DNA of 32,219 nt from an uncultured Fidelibacterota bacterium. GTDB taxonomy: Bacteria > Fidelibacterota > Marinisomatia > Marinisomatales > UBA8229. The stretch is from positions 1-32,219 of the forward strand of contig CAJWIT010000015.1 in NCBI GenBank assembly GCA_913041945.1, written 5' to 3'. Under the pieces are notes generated by a model. The model did not search any database. It had not been told where the DNA came from and worked only from the letters and a program-made list of their open reading frames with translations. The first letter of the stretch is position 1. Every line of letters starts with the position of its first letter. Made by a program: the position numbers and the translations under genes. This document shows positions 24,802-32,219 of this stretch, in pieces.

Positions 24802-26525
24802 TGAACGTAGAATTCAATCCCCAAGCCAGTAAAATTGGTGAAATTCTCATTCATATCAATAAACTTTCTGAGAGTCAGCTTCAGGAAGCGCTATTGGTCC
24901 AAAAAAAAACGAAGAATAAATTGGGAGTGGTACTTGTGAAAAACGGTTTTATAACCGAGGATGATTTAGTCACTGTGTATTCAATGCAATTAGGATATCG
25001 GAAAGCTGATGATGAATTACTTTTAAATATTGATCCGAAGATTGCCTCAACTATTCCGGAAGAATTTGCCCGACAGAATGCTGTGCTGGTGTTAGAAAAA
25101 AGTAACTCTTCAATTAAGGTCGCCATGGAAGACCCGGAAGATATAACCTGCATTGATGCCCTGCAACGGTTAACAGGACTGGTGCCAGATGTTCTTGTTG
25201 TAGGGCCAAATACGCTGGAACGTGCTCTTGATGAAGTGTATGGTGAAATCAAGAAAAGCGGAGAAGTCAAAGAAGTATTTGAAGGAATTACGGTTATTTC
25301 TGGAGATGATGAAAAAAAGGAAGAGGTAGACCTCTCTCCCGAAAATGCTTCTCAAGAAGATGCTCCAATTGTCAAACTTGTGAATATGATTCTTCAGGAA
25401 GCAATAAAGGAAAGGGCCACTGATATTCACATCGAACCACAGGAAAAAAATGTAATTGTTCGAATTCGAATTGATGGTGTTTTACAAACAATAATGACAC
25501 CACCAAACACATCATTAAGTGGCCTTGTAACAAGGATAAAAATTCTTTCTAAGCTGAATATTGCTGAGAAAAGGCTACCCCAGGATGGGCGATTCACAAT
25601 CAAAACAACCGAAAAGGAAATTGATGTCCGGGTGTCCATTCTTCCAACAATTTATGGAGAAAAGATTGTGATGCGTCTTCTGGATAAAACCGGGTTTGCC
25701 TTTAATTTGAAATCTCTTGGACTTGATAAAGATTTAATTCAAATTTTTCAAAATGTAATCACCCGCCCCTATGGGTTGATTATTGTTTCCGGGCCCACGG
25801 GAAGCGGAAAGTCCACCACCCTGTATGCTTCATTGAAGGAAATAAAAAATGACCTGATTAACATAACAACTGTTGAAGACCCTGTAGAATATCATTTAGA
25901 TGGAATCAATCAGGTTCAGGTTTTTGAACATATTGGACTCACTTTTGGAGCTTCATTAAAATTTATTTTGCGTCAAGACCCGGATATATTACTCATCGGT
26001 GAAATCAGAGACCAAGAAACCGCTGATATTGCTGTAAAATTTTCCCTTACAGGACATTTGGTTTTTTCAACTCTTCATGCCAACGATGCAGTGTCCACCA
26101 TTACCCGGTTCTTAGACCTGGGCGTACCTCCTTTCTTGGTGGGCGCTTGTGTGAACCTGGTCATGGCACAAAGACTTGTGAGAAAAATATGCCCTCATTG
26201 TCGTGAAGAATATGACCCCAGTGATGAGGAACTCAAACTGGTTGGTTTAAGCCGGAAAAGGTTAAATGGAAAGAAATTGCATCAGGCAAAAGGTTGCCGG
26301 GAATGCAGGAACACAGGTTATCTGGGAAGAACTGGTATTTTTGAATTAATTCCAATGACCAGAAAAGTTCGTGCCCTGATTTACGACAGCGCTAATGAAG
26401 ATGAGATGCGTTCCTGTGCACTTGCAGAAGGCATGGTAACCCTGAGGGAGAGTGGCCTGAGAAAAATTCTGGATGCTTCTACTACGATTCAAGAGGTATT
26501 GCGGATTACAATGGATGATATATAA
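24801..26525 (+). CDS. pilB: Pilus extension ATPase PilB
   Basis: This 574-residue protein has an N-terminal MshEN/GspE-N domain (about 10-150), a linker, and the AAA-like motor with Walker A GPTGSGKST at 331-339, Walker B LLIGEIRD near 397-404, STLHANDA and a zinc site of paired cysteines C464/C467 and C499/C502. It powers pilin polymerisation and interacts with PilC and PilM. It starts one base before the end of the lipoprotein gene. Confidence 0.95.
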   Translation: MNVEFNPQASKIGEILIHINKLSESQLQEALLVQKKTKNKLGVVLVKNGFITEDDLVTVYSMQLGYRKADDELLLNIDPKIASTIPEEFARQNAVLVLEKSNSSIKVAMEDPEDITCIDALQRLTGLVPDVLVVGPNTLERALDEVYGEIKKSGEVKEVFEGITVISGDDEKKEEVDLSPENASQEDAPIVKLVNMILQEAIKERATDIHIEPQEKNVIVRIRIDGVLQTIMTPPNTSLSGLVTRIKILSKLNIAEKRLPQDGRFTIKTTEKEIDVRVSILPTIYGEKIVMRLLDKTGFAFNLKSLGLDKDLIQIFQNVITRPYGLIIVSGPTGSGKSTTLYASLKEIKNDLINITTVEDPVEYHLDGINQVQVFEHIGLTFGASLKFILRQDPDILLIGEIRDQETADIAVKFSLTGHLVFSTLHANDAVSTITRFLDLGVPPFLVGACVNLVMAQRLVRKICPHCREEYDPSDEELKLVGLSRKRLNGKKLHQAKGCRECRNTGYLGRTGIFELIPMTRKVRALIYDSANEDEMRSCALAEGMVTLRESGLRKILDASTTIQEVLRITMDDI

Positions 26526-26594
26526 ATAAGCAAATTTTATCAAGCAGGCAGTGTGTAAGTAAGTTTCATTAATTTTTCCTATAAATAAGATCAA

Positions 26595-27842
26595 ATGGCT
26601 GTATTCCAATACGTGCTAAAAGATACCTCTGGTAATCGGAAAGAAGGAGCGATTAAAGCGGCTACACTTGACACTGCCATCCAGACACTGACCGCCCAGG
26701 ACCAGGTTATTATTACTATTAAGGAAGAGGATACATCCTGGGATTTCCTAGGACCCTTCCTGGATGAAATCAACCTTTCCTTTGAGCGGCTGAAAAACCG
26801 TATCCCACTAACAAATCTGGTATTTTTTACCCGGCAGCTGGCTACAATGTTTGCTGCAGGATTAACTATTGAACGTTCGGTACAAGGGTTGGCTGCAGAC
26901 GAGAAACACCCCCGGCTGAAAAAAGTATTGAACAAAGTTGTTCAAAATGTCCGCCAGGGTTTAAATCTATCTGCAGCGTTCCAACGTCATCCAGGTGTGT
27001 TTAACAACCTCTATATTGCCATGATAAAAGCTGGTGAGATCAGCGGAAATTTAGATGAAATACTGGATCATTTGGCTACCTATCTGGAAAACATAGATGA
27101 CACCCGCCGGAAGGTGCGTTCTGCTATGACCTATCCTATCTTTATGCTGGTTTTTATGGCGACCATGATTACAGCTATGTTTATCTGGATAATCCCAAAA
27201 TTTTCGGAAGTATATGCCCAATTGGGAAGCAAACTTCCAAAAGCAACCCGAACACTTGTTGCCCTGAGTGAGTGGATAAGCAGCAATTTTGGATCCATTC
27301 TGTTTTTCAGTTTTATTTTTATTGTAAGTATTTGGATGATTGCCAAGACGAGGAAGGGTGGATTTTTCATTGATTCTCTGATTTTAAATCTCCCCGTATT
27401 TGGATCTCTAAATAAACAAGCAATCCTAAACAAATTTTGTAAAACTTTTGGCATTCTCGTTGGAGCAGGAGTTCCTGTCTTGGAATCTACCCTGCTCCTA
27501 AGCAAAGTAGTGGATAATCGTGTTTATGAGGAAGCCACCCTCGATGCATCCAAGGATATTCGGGAAGGATACAATATCAGCACTGCTTTGCGACGGACGG
27601 AGGTTTTTCCTTCCATTATGCTGCAGCTGACTTCTACTGGGGAAGAAACGGGAGAATTGGGTGATCTTCTGGACCGTGCGGCTGATTATTATTACAAACA
27701 GGTAAACGTTTTGGTCGATAGAATGACTACATTAATTGAACCGCTTTTAATCCTTGCAGTAGGTGTGGTTATTGCTATTATGGTGGTCGTCACTTATCTA
27801 CCAGTCTTTCATTTGGGTGCTGCCCTCCAGTCCGGTCTTTAA
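26595..27842 (+). CDS. pilC: Pilus platform protein PilC
   Basis: This is a 415-residue inner-membrane protein with two T2SSF repeats (about 75-200 and 275-400), the FTRQLATMFAAGL and FCKTFGILVGAGV segments, and three membrane helices. PilC couples PilB/PilT motion to pilin. A 69-base gap separates it from pilB, the largest inside the operon after the pilin leader, and there is no good ribosome site, so expression may depend on upstream translation or a weak site. Confidence 0.94.
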   Translation: MAVFQYVLKDTSGNRKEGAIKAATLDTAIQTLTAQDQVIITIKEEDTSWDFLGPFLDEINLSFERLKNRIPLTNLVFFTRQLATMFAAGLTIERSVQGLAADEKHPRLKKVLNKVVQNVRQGLNLSAAFQRHPGVFNNLYIAMIKAGEISGNLDEILDHLATYLENIDDTRRKVRSAMTYPIFMLVFMATMITAMFIWIIPKFSEVYAQLGSKLPKATRTLVALSEWISSNFGSILFFSFIFIVSIWMIAKTRKGGFFIDSLILNLPVFGSLNKQAILNKFCKTFGILVGAGVPVLESTLLLSKVVDNRVYEEATLDASKDIREGYNISTALRRTEVFPSIMLQLTSTGEETGELGDLLDRAADYYYKQVNVLVDRMTTLIEPLLILAVGVVIAIMVVVTYLPVFHLGAALQSGL

Positions 27843-28612
27843 TGGATTGGGAATCATCTGTACTATTTTTTGTCTTAGGTACTATTGGAGGAAGTTTCCT
27901 GAATGTGGTGATTTACCGTTTACCGCGCAAACTTTCCCTGATTCATCCCCGATCCCATTGTACTCATTGTAAAGCAAAAATCCCATTCTATAGAAATATT
28001 CCACTGGTATCTTTTATACTCCAGAGGGGGAAATGCAAAGAGTGCAACGGGCAAATATCCCCTCAATATCCTCTGGTGGAACTAATTACAGGTGTTGTGT
28101 GGAGCTGGTGTTTTCTTAATCTCGAAGGGACAGAAGCTGTTTTGATTGTTCTCCTCTTTTCTACTTTAATCACAATTGCCTGGATTGATGGATTAACTAT
28201 GAATATCCCACTTAACCTCATATTCTTTGTTTTGGGAGTGGAAATAGTGGGATGCCTACTGGGAGACATTTCTTTAAGAAAAGCCCTGGGAGGGGCCTTT
28301 ATCGGCGTTATATGCCTTGGTTTGATCATGTTGCTAACCTTTCTTTTAACAAAAAGACAGGGAATGGGTTTTGGAGATTTACAGTTAGGATTAGTGTTAG
28401 GGATATGGCTGGGATCGGTAAATATGGCATTGACACTCTTTGGAGCCTCATTTATCAGCCTGCTGGTTTGGCTTGGAATTTCTGCACGTAAGGGATTAAA
28501 TAAGAACAGGGCTTTGCCTTTTGCCCCTTTTCTAATATTTTCGGCAGGACTTGTGTTTGTGATAGATTTTTATCTTGGAGTCGGGATAATTCAGTTTTTT
28601 TTATTTAGCTGA
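27842..28612 (+). CDS. pilD: Prepilin peptidase PilD
   Basis: This 256-residue integral membrane aspartic protease has GGSFLNVVIYRLPR at the N-terminus, a zinc site of two CxxC pairs (C40/C43 and C65/C68), and catalytic aspartates D116 (IDGLTMNIP) and D179 (GMGFGDLQLG). It cleaves the leaders of the four pilin-like proteins of this operon and N-methylates the new end. Its ATG overlaps the pilC stop. No clear terminator is seen in the 100 bases after it, and the next gene is convergent. Confidence 0.95.
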   Translation: MDWESSVLFFVLGTIGGSFLNVVIYRLPRKLSLIHPRSHCTHCKAKIPFYRNIPLVSFILQRGKCKECNGQISPQYPLVELITGVVWSWCFLNLEGTEAVLIVLLFSTLITIAWIDGLTMNIPLNLIFFVLGVEIVGCLLGDISLRKALGGAFIGVICLGLIMLLTFLLTKRQGMGFGDLQLGLVLGIWLGSVNMALTLFGASFISLLVWLGISARKGLNKNRALPFAPFLIFSAGLVFVIDFYLGVGIIQFFLFS

Positions 28613-28714
28613 AGATTAGCCTCCACCCTCAACCCCTGCACAGTCTTTCTCCTGCTCAATTGCTGTTTCGTCTCACCGAAAAGTGTAAAAGTATAATAGC
28701 GCCAAAGGGTAACA

Positions 28715-29989
28715 CTATTTTATGTCCTGAGCACAACGAAATCCGACGTTTTGGTTCCTGGAGTCCAGACTGTACCAGCGATTCGCTGAACGACAGACGT
28801 CATCAAGACTGTACTTACCGCCGCCGCGAAGAATGCGATACGTCCCAGAATCTGGCCCCTTGGGGTCAGCCTGTGGTGAACGTCTGTAATAGTTCTTATC
28901 GTACCAGTCCGAACACCATTCCCACACGTTCCCGCTCATATCATAGAGTCCCAGTTCATTGGGCTGTTTCTGTCCCACCGGACGGGGGGGCTCATAGCTG
29001 GAATTGTCATAATACCATCCTACAGCATCAAGGTTGTTGCTGCCACTGTATGTATAGCCTTGGCTCTTGTTTCCTCCCCGGGCTGCATATTCCCACTCCG
29101 CTTCCGTAGGGAGCCTGACTTTTTTACCGGTCTGCTGGCTCATCCATTCGCAAAACGCCACAGCATCGTGCCAGGTTACATTAACCGAGCGGTCTCTCCG
29201 TGACCCTTCATCATCAGGCCTTTCTCTAACGGTGGCATCACAGAAGGTGTCATACTGTTCAAAAGTCACTTCCGTCTTGCTCATGTTAAAATCCGATACG
29301 GTTACGGTGTGCGCCGGCTTTTCGTGAAGATCACCTCTGTTGCTCCCCATCCGGAAGGTACCACCTTTAATTGTAACTAATTCCGGCATAATGGGGATTA
29401 TTTCACGACCATTATCATACCAGTATGTCCACTTTCCATCGCTTTTGCCATTTTTATAATTTCCCACTTTCTTCTTTTGTCCATTGTTATGCCAAAAAGT
29501 CCATTGCCCATCTTCTTTTCCATCAATGAAAGTTCCTTCTTTCTCCTTCTGTCCATTCGAATGCAAATAAGTCCAAAGTTTGTCTTGTCTACCCCCTTTG
29601 ATTAATCCAGAATATTTCCTACCACCATCCTTATTTAATTCAAAAACATCACCAGTATATGGTTTCCGTCTGCTTGCTTCATACAATAGTCCACTACTGT
29701 CAATCAGTGTTTCCCTATTGACAGGTTCTTTCACACTACCATTCTTATTGATGTATGAATACTCAATTAACAAACCGTTCTCATACCTTCCTTGGTATTC
29801 TTTTTCACCGGTAGAATAATTAGTGAAAACCTCACCACTATATGGCTCGTCAGAGTTTGGTTCGTACATCAGTTTATCTCTCTCAATCAAGATGCTTTCA
29901 TCCAAGGGCTTTTTAGAACACCCATCCATCAGCATCAGGACTGTAATGATTAGTAGTATGTGTTTTATTTTATCACTCTCTATTTGCAA
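28715..29989 (-). CDS. MORN-repeat/SUMF1 (FGE-sulfatase family) lipoprotein
   Basis: Up to 424 residues. A lipoprotein signal peptide (IKHILLIITVLMLMDGC), three MORN/YwqK-like repeats at about 127-195 (NGQKEKEGTFIDGKEDG, NGQKKKVGNYKNGKSDG) and a SUMF1 domain at 201-424 (GGTFRMGS, TEVTFEQYDTFC, RLPTEAEWEYAARGG, MSGNVWEWCSDWY, GFRCAQD). The SUMF1 fold occurs in formylglycine-generating enzymes and many non-catalytic paralogues; the enzyme's catalytic cysteine pair is not evident, so a binding role is likelier. The start is uncertain: TTG at 29989 is open but lacks a ribosome site, whereas an ATA codon at 29968-29966 follows GAGAG by seven bases and begins a perfect lipoprotein leader. Confidence 0.8.
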   Translation of the reverse strand: MQIESDKIKHILLIITVLMLMDGCSKKPLDESILIERDKLMYEPNSDEPYSGEVFTNYSTGEKEYQGRYENGLLIEYSYINKNGSVKEPVNRETLIDSSGLLYEASRRKPYTGDVFELNKDGGRKYSGLIKGGRQDKLWTYLHSNGQKEKEGTFIDGKEDGQWTFWHNNGQKKKVGNYKNGKSDGKWTYWYDNGREIIPIMPELVTIKGGTFRMGSNRGDLHEKPAHTVTVSDFNMSKTEVTFEQYDTFCDATVRERPDDEGSRRDRSVNVTWHDAVAFCEWMSQQTGKKVRLPTEAEWEYAARGGNKSQGYTYSGSNNLDAVGWYYDNSSYEPPRPVGQKQPNELGLYDMSGNVWEWCSDWYDKNYYRRSPQADPKGPDSGTYRILRGGGKYSLDDVCRSANRWYSLDSRNQNVGFRCAQDIK

Positions 29990-30255
29990 TGAAGTACGAC
30001 GTCCAGATGAAACACGGAGAAGTTAGTATATCCCGTGAAGGCATTATCTGAAATTACCCCAAGTGCAGGCACATAATCAAGATCAGGTAGATCTATTAAT
30101 AATGTTGAAAACATTTATTATTGTTGGCCTTACTTTATAGAGGGCATTAAAATGGGTATAGAATTGGAGGGATTTGGGATTGTCAATGGAAAATAGTTAG
30201 ATACTGCTGGTACATAAATTAAATACCCATTTATGGAAATTTCCTTGGATAACAA
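29990..30255. other. Gene-free AT-rich DNA upstream of the MORN/SUMF1 gene
   Basis: No open frame of useful length and no known RNA gene is seen. TTATGGAAATTTCCTTGG near 30231 is weakly similar to CCATATGGAAAATCAAGG inside the second tandem unit, suggesting that the repeat family once extended further left. Confidence 0.4.
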
Positions 30256-30733
30256 TGTAACAATAATATACAGCAGGTGTATTATTGGTGTACCATATAT
30301 GTACTATATGTGTATTATTATACACAATATAAACAGAAACAAAACGTACACATACTAAAAAGGAACAAAACCTTATTTGTCGTCAGATAATCAGGGTTAA
30401 TTCTCTATAACCTTGGCTGGATTCAAACCAAAGCAACGTTTAAGTTATAATTTAGTATATATCCTGCAATATTAGTACTTATAGGTTTGTGTAGCCATTA
30501 TGTTGCATTAATATACTAAAAGTGTATTATAAATGTACTCTAAGTGTAGTAATACACACATTATAAATCGAAACGAAATGAATACAAAAGAAATGCTCAA
30601 AACACCAATTTCCATATGGAAAATCAAGGTTTATTCTTTACAGCGGGGGCTGGATTCGAACCAGCGCGAAATTTAAGGTACAATTTGAACATATATATCG
30701 CAATATCAGCACTTACAGGTTTATGTAGCCGCA
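30256..30733. repeat. Two diverged tandem units of 233-245 bp
   Basis: Unit 1 covers about 30256-30500 and unit 2 about 30501-30733. Shared landmarks in the same order are TGTAACAATAATATAC or TGTTGCATTAATATAC at the left edge; a GTGTA...TACAC stem-loop (30310-30325 and 30544-30557); GAAACAAAACG or GAAACGAAATG; GGCTGGATTC(A/G)AACC (from 30416 and 30649); and CTTA(T/C)AGGTTTRTGTAGCC at the right edge. A third copy of the edge motif, TGTAACAAAAATGATC, closes unit 2 at 30734-30749. No gene is present. Identity is roughly 60-65 percent by eye. Confidence 0.7.
30642..30665 (-). other. tRNA 3'-end-like fragment (T arm and acceptor strand)
   Basis: On the minus strand GCTGG, loop TTCGAAT and CCAGC form a perfect T arm with canonical loop (30665-30649), followed by CCCCGCT as an acceptor-like strand. 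No D arm, anticodon arm or 5' acceptor strand is found in the 80 bases before it, so it is not a tRNA gene. The equivalent place in the first unit (30413-30432) has a decayed version. Such fragments are typical leftovers of integration at tRNA genes. Confidence 0.4.
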
Positions 30734-30750
30734 TGTAACAAAAATGATCT

Positions 30751-30796
30751 AAAAAAGCCCTATTTGGTTATAAATGTCATTCAAGGAGGGGGCTTT
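30751..30796 (-). terminator. Probable terminator of the 107-residue gene
   Basis: AAAGCCC (30754-30760) and GGGCTTT (30790-30796) form a 7-bp stem with a 29-base loop; read on the minus strand the stem ends in a run of six U residues. It lies about 90 bases after the small minus-strand gene. The long loop lowers confidence. Confidence 0.5.
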
Positions 30797-30886
30797 AAAA
30801 AAAAACAACTCATAGGGCAAATAGGAATGTACATTGGATGGTGATTTAGCTCTCCGCACCAAAAGTCCATATTAATGTTGAATGGA

Positions 30887-31210
30887 TTAGTTAGTTATAT
30901 TGATTTTAATATCTACATCCCCAGATGAAATGTCTATGTCTTTTTCTATATAAAGTCTTTCAAGTTCTTGTTCTATTTCTTCTTTTGTAACAGAACCACT
31001 TCCATTTGCAAGTATATTGATAATTTCTTTACCATTATCATCTACAGTTTTTTCAATACTTATATCGATATTTTTATTATCATCATCTAACTTTTCTCCA
31101 ATTTGTATTTCAGTCTCAACATTAACATCTCCAACTATGAAAAAAACTCCACAAGTACCAATCACACCTATTATTATCCCTAAAAATATATTTTTATAAT
31201 TTGTTTTCAT
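30887..31210 (-). CDS. Small membrane-anchored acidic protein, unknown function
   Basis: I do not recognise this 107-residue protein. It has one N-terminal membrane helix or uncleaved signal anchor (IFLGIIIGVIGTCGVFFIV, residues 8-26) and then an acidic outer domain of short alternating strands (VNVETEIQIG, IDISIEKTVDD, VDIKINITN) around a helix KEEIEQELERLY. GGGGAG six bases before the ATG is a strong ribosome site. The upstream DNA carries a dense series of G runs in the transcript. It may be cotranscribed with the 190-residue gene at 31400-31972, whose stop is about 190 bases upstream. Confidence 0.65.
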   Translation of the reverse strand: MKTNYKNIFLGIIIGVIGTCGVFFIVGDVNVETEIQIGEKLDDDNKNIDISIEKTVDDNGKEIINILANGSGSVTKEEIEQELERLYIEKDIDISSGDVDIKINITN

Positions 31211-31218
31211 ACCATACT

Positions 31219-31271
31219 CCCCAATTTACCCCTAAATCCCCCTTTTGTCCAATCAACGACCCCTTTTCCCC
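31219..31271 (-). promoter_or_regulatory. G-run cluster in the leader (possible G-quadruplex)
   Basis: The minus strand has five runs of four or five G at 31271-31268, 31263-31260, 31242-31238, 31232-31229 and 31222-31219, separated by 4, 17, 5 and 6 bases. The last run is part of the ribosome site of the 107-residue gene. Folding as a G-quadruplex in RNA or DNA would hide that site. Confidence 0.45.
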
Positions 31272-31310
31272 TGTTTTGTGTGAGAGTGGCATATAACATA
31301 TAAACAGGGG
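31268..31310. repeat. 9-bp inverted repeat CCCCTGTTT/AAACAGGGG
   Basis: CCCCTGTTT (31268-31276) and AAACAGGGG (31302-31310) form a perfect stem with a 25-base loop. No U run follows on either strand, so it is not a standard terminator. It overlaps the outermost G run of the neighbouring cluster, so the two structures would compete. Confidence 0.5.
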
Positions 31311-31399
31311 GGGCAAAGGTTGGGTGGACTTTTTATCTCTCCAATTTATCAAGAGGATTCAATTCTCCCATTCAAATTATGGAAACAAAAGAGAAACTA

Positions 31400-31972
31400 T
31401 CAGTAATAAAGGGTTTTCCATGGGAATAGAACGCCTCTGTTGATGGTTGCATTCTTAAACCCAGTAGGATTCTTCAATATTATATCCAAAATCCGTAAAT
31501 AAGTATTACCATTATTCGTTTCATTCTTTAACCAGGTTTTCCAATCTTTTTTTATTTCTTTTCTGACTTTGGAATTCCCTTTATAGAATTCAAGCAAATG
31601 AATTTTAATAGTTTCTTCACTGCCCAAAGAACAATTCTTAGGATAATTGCCTTTTCGTGAAATAGTTAAGTTGTAATAAACCTTTCCACTCTTTCGTGGT
31701 GGTAAGGAGACAACCGAGCACGAGAATGCATACTTCTCTCGCAATTTGTTAATGAAATGTTTTTGAGATGTAAGATCTGACATCCATTCTTTCAGTGCTT
31801 CTTTATCCTTTTTCAATCGTATTTTGTCTTTCTCAATCTTCTTTTGCCTTATAATACACTTATTATATAACCTTCTGTAAGAAAGAAGATTTTGCAATTC
31901 CACATCACTGAGTTTATCATGTCTACTTTTAGGGATAAACTCTAATTTTCTCTTATCTAACATATTATTCAT
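31400..31972 (-). CDS. Unrecognised 190-residue basic protein with coiled coil
   Basis: No family is recognised. Residues about 27-72 form a long charged helix or coiled coil (RQKKIEKDKIRLKKDKEALK), followed by a small beta part (GKVYYNLTISRKGNYP), more helix, and a C-terminus ILKNPTGFKNATINRG. It is very rich in Lys and Asn. The ATG at 31972 has no ribosome site in front; a second ATG lies three codons on. Repeated AGTATAGG half-sites lie 30-95 bases upstream. High AT content, odd composition and nearby repeats suggest acquired DNA. Confidence 0.6.
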   Translation of the reverse strand: MNNMLDKRKLEFIPKSRHDKLSDVELQNLLSYRRLYNKCIIRQKKIEKDKIRLKKDKEALKEWMSDLTSQKHFINKLREKYAFSCSVVSLPPRKSGKVYYNLTISRKGNYPKNCSLGSEETIKIHLLEFYKGNSKVRKEIKKDWKTWLKNETNNGNTYLRILDIILKNPTGFKNATINRGVLFPWKTLYY

Positions 31973-32003
31973 TGCAAAATTATTGCTTACTCAGAACTTA
32001 CAA

Positions 32004-32065
32004 TAGTATAGGGTTTTTTGTCAATATTATTCTTCTACATCCTATACTATTTACATAAGTATAGG
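32004..32065. promoter_or_regulatory. Three AGTATAGG half-sites upstream of the 190-residue gene
   Basis: AGTATAGG occurs at 32004-32011 and 32058-32065, and in inverse orientation (CCTATACT) at 32041-32048. The latter two form a perfect 8-bp palindrome with a 9-base spacer. A TTGACA (minus strand, 32023-32018) lies between the sites, but no good -10 follows at normal spacing. The arrangement looks like an operator. Confidence 0.45.
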
Positions 32066-32100
32066 TTATTAATAATAACTTATAAAATAAACCTATATAA

Positions 32101-32219
32101 TTATACCCTGCACCAAATCACAATAAAGCATAAACCTGTGACAGCCGCAAGGCGAAACACTTCTCCTGGTTTTGCCCATTGTTTTCCTTCCATTAGTCCG
32201 CCAAAGATTACAACTGATA
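32101..32219 (-). CDS. C-terminal end of a membrane protein, possibly sterol desaturase-like
   Basis: Only the last 38 codons are in the window: the visible product contains SVVIFGGLMEGKQWAKPGEV, then FRLAAVTG, and ends LCFIVIWCRV before a TAA at 32103-32101. The frame is open to the window edge, unlike the other two frames. A glycine-rich LMEGKQWAKPGEVFRL stretch before a final membrane helix resembles the tail of sterol desaturase/alkylglycerol monooxygenase-like membrane proteins, but the sample is too short to be sure. Confidence 0.45.
   Translation of the reverse strand, partial: SVVIFGGLMEGKQWAKPGEVFRLAAVTGLCFIVIWCRV

Noticed and set aside
12053-28612. Type II secretion system instead of type IV pilus
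   Set aside because: A PilT-type retraction ATPase with the AVRNLIRE motif and a PilM-N-O-P-Q order point to type IV pili. The GspK-like large minor pilin alone is not enough.
28660-29109. Plus-strand open frame of 149 codons after pilD
   Set aside because: It is antisense to the conserved SUMF1 domain; its composition (many Arg, Cys, His, Pro) is that of a shadow frame.
30640-30740. Complete tRNA gene on the minus strand
   Set aside because: Only a T arm and one acceptor strand are found; no anticodon arm, D arm or complementary 5' strand is present.
30256-30749. CRISPR array or integron attC array
   Set aside because: There are only two long diverged units rather than short identical repeats with spacers, no open reading frame between edges, and no cas or integrase gene in view. 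The edge motifs do not match the attC core convincingly.
31268-31310. Intrinsic terminator at the CCCCTGTTT/AAACAGGGG hairpin
   Set aside because: No U run follows the stem on either strand.

Overview
The window looks like a chromosome segment of a Gram-negative, didermic, moderately AT-rich bacterium. It carries a secretin, lipobox signal peptides, a surface-polysaccharide locus and a complete type IV pilus operon. The gene style (DUF4900-like minor pilin, MORN/SUMF1 lipoprotein, fused ATP sulfurylase/APS kinase, probable SLBB exporter with a low-complexity N-terminus) recalls the FCB side of the tree, for example marine Neomarinimicrobiota-like lineages. That placement is an inference; no rRNA or tRNA gene is present to test it.

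Region 1 (1-8477, minus strand) is a polysaccharide precursor locus. It holds wbpA, wbpB, wbpE, wbpD and wbpI homologues, together the full route from UDP-GlcNAc to UDP-ManNAc(3NAc)A. It also has an rmlA homologue and the 5' end of a probable exporter. Between rmlA and wbpA sits a one-chain regulator: winged helix, HATPase and a STAS-like DUF4325 domain. Direct repeats lie in front of its start, and similar GTTGATA boxes occur near the rmlA, wbpA and pilin promoters. A broken second copy of the wbpE 5' end, next to a 79-bp inverted-repeat element, lies between wbpI and wbpE.

Region 2 (8696-11766): a fused ATP sulfurylase/APS kinase on the minus strand with a near-consensus promoter, then a divergent pair on the plus strand, a DUF4920-like lipoprotein and a protein resembling the C-terminal two thirds of YchF without its GTPase domain.

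Region 3 (12053-28612, plus strand) is one long type IV pilus operon in the order pilin, pilT, three minor pilin-like genes (the last 774 residues long), pilM, pilN, pilO, pilP-like, pilQ, a 1207-residue repeat lipoprotein, pilB, pilC, pilD. Many neighbours overlap by 1-11 bases, which implies translational coupling. The large lipoprotein between secretin and extension ATPase is the most unusual member.

Region 4 (28715-32219): a MORN-repeat/SUMF1 lipoprotein on the minus strand, then about 0.9 kb without genes holding two diverged tandem copies of a roughly 240-bp unit, each with a tRNA T-arm-like sequence. After that come two small unrecognised minus-strand genes with striking upstream DNA (a G-run cluster and repeated 8-bp half-sites), and at the edge the C-terminal end of a membrane protein. 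This part looks like accessory or formerly mobile DNA.
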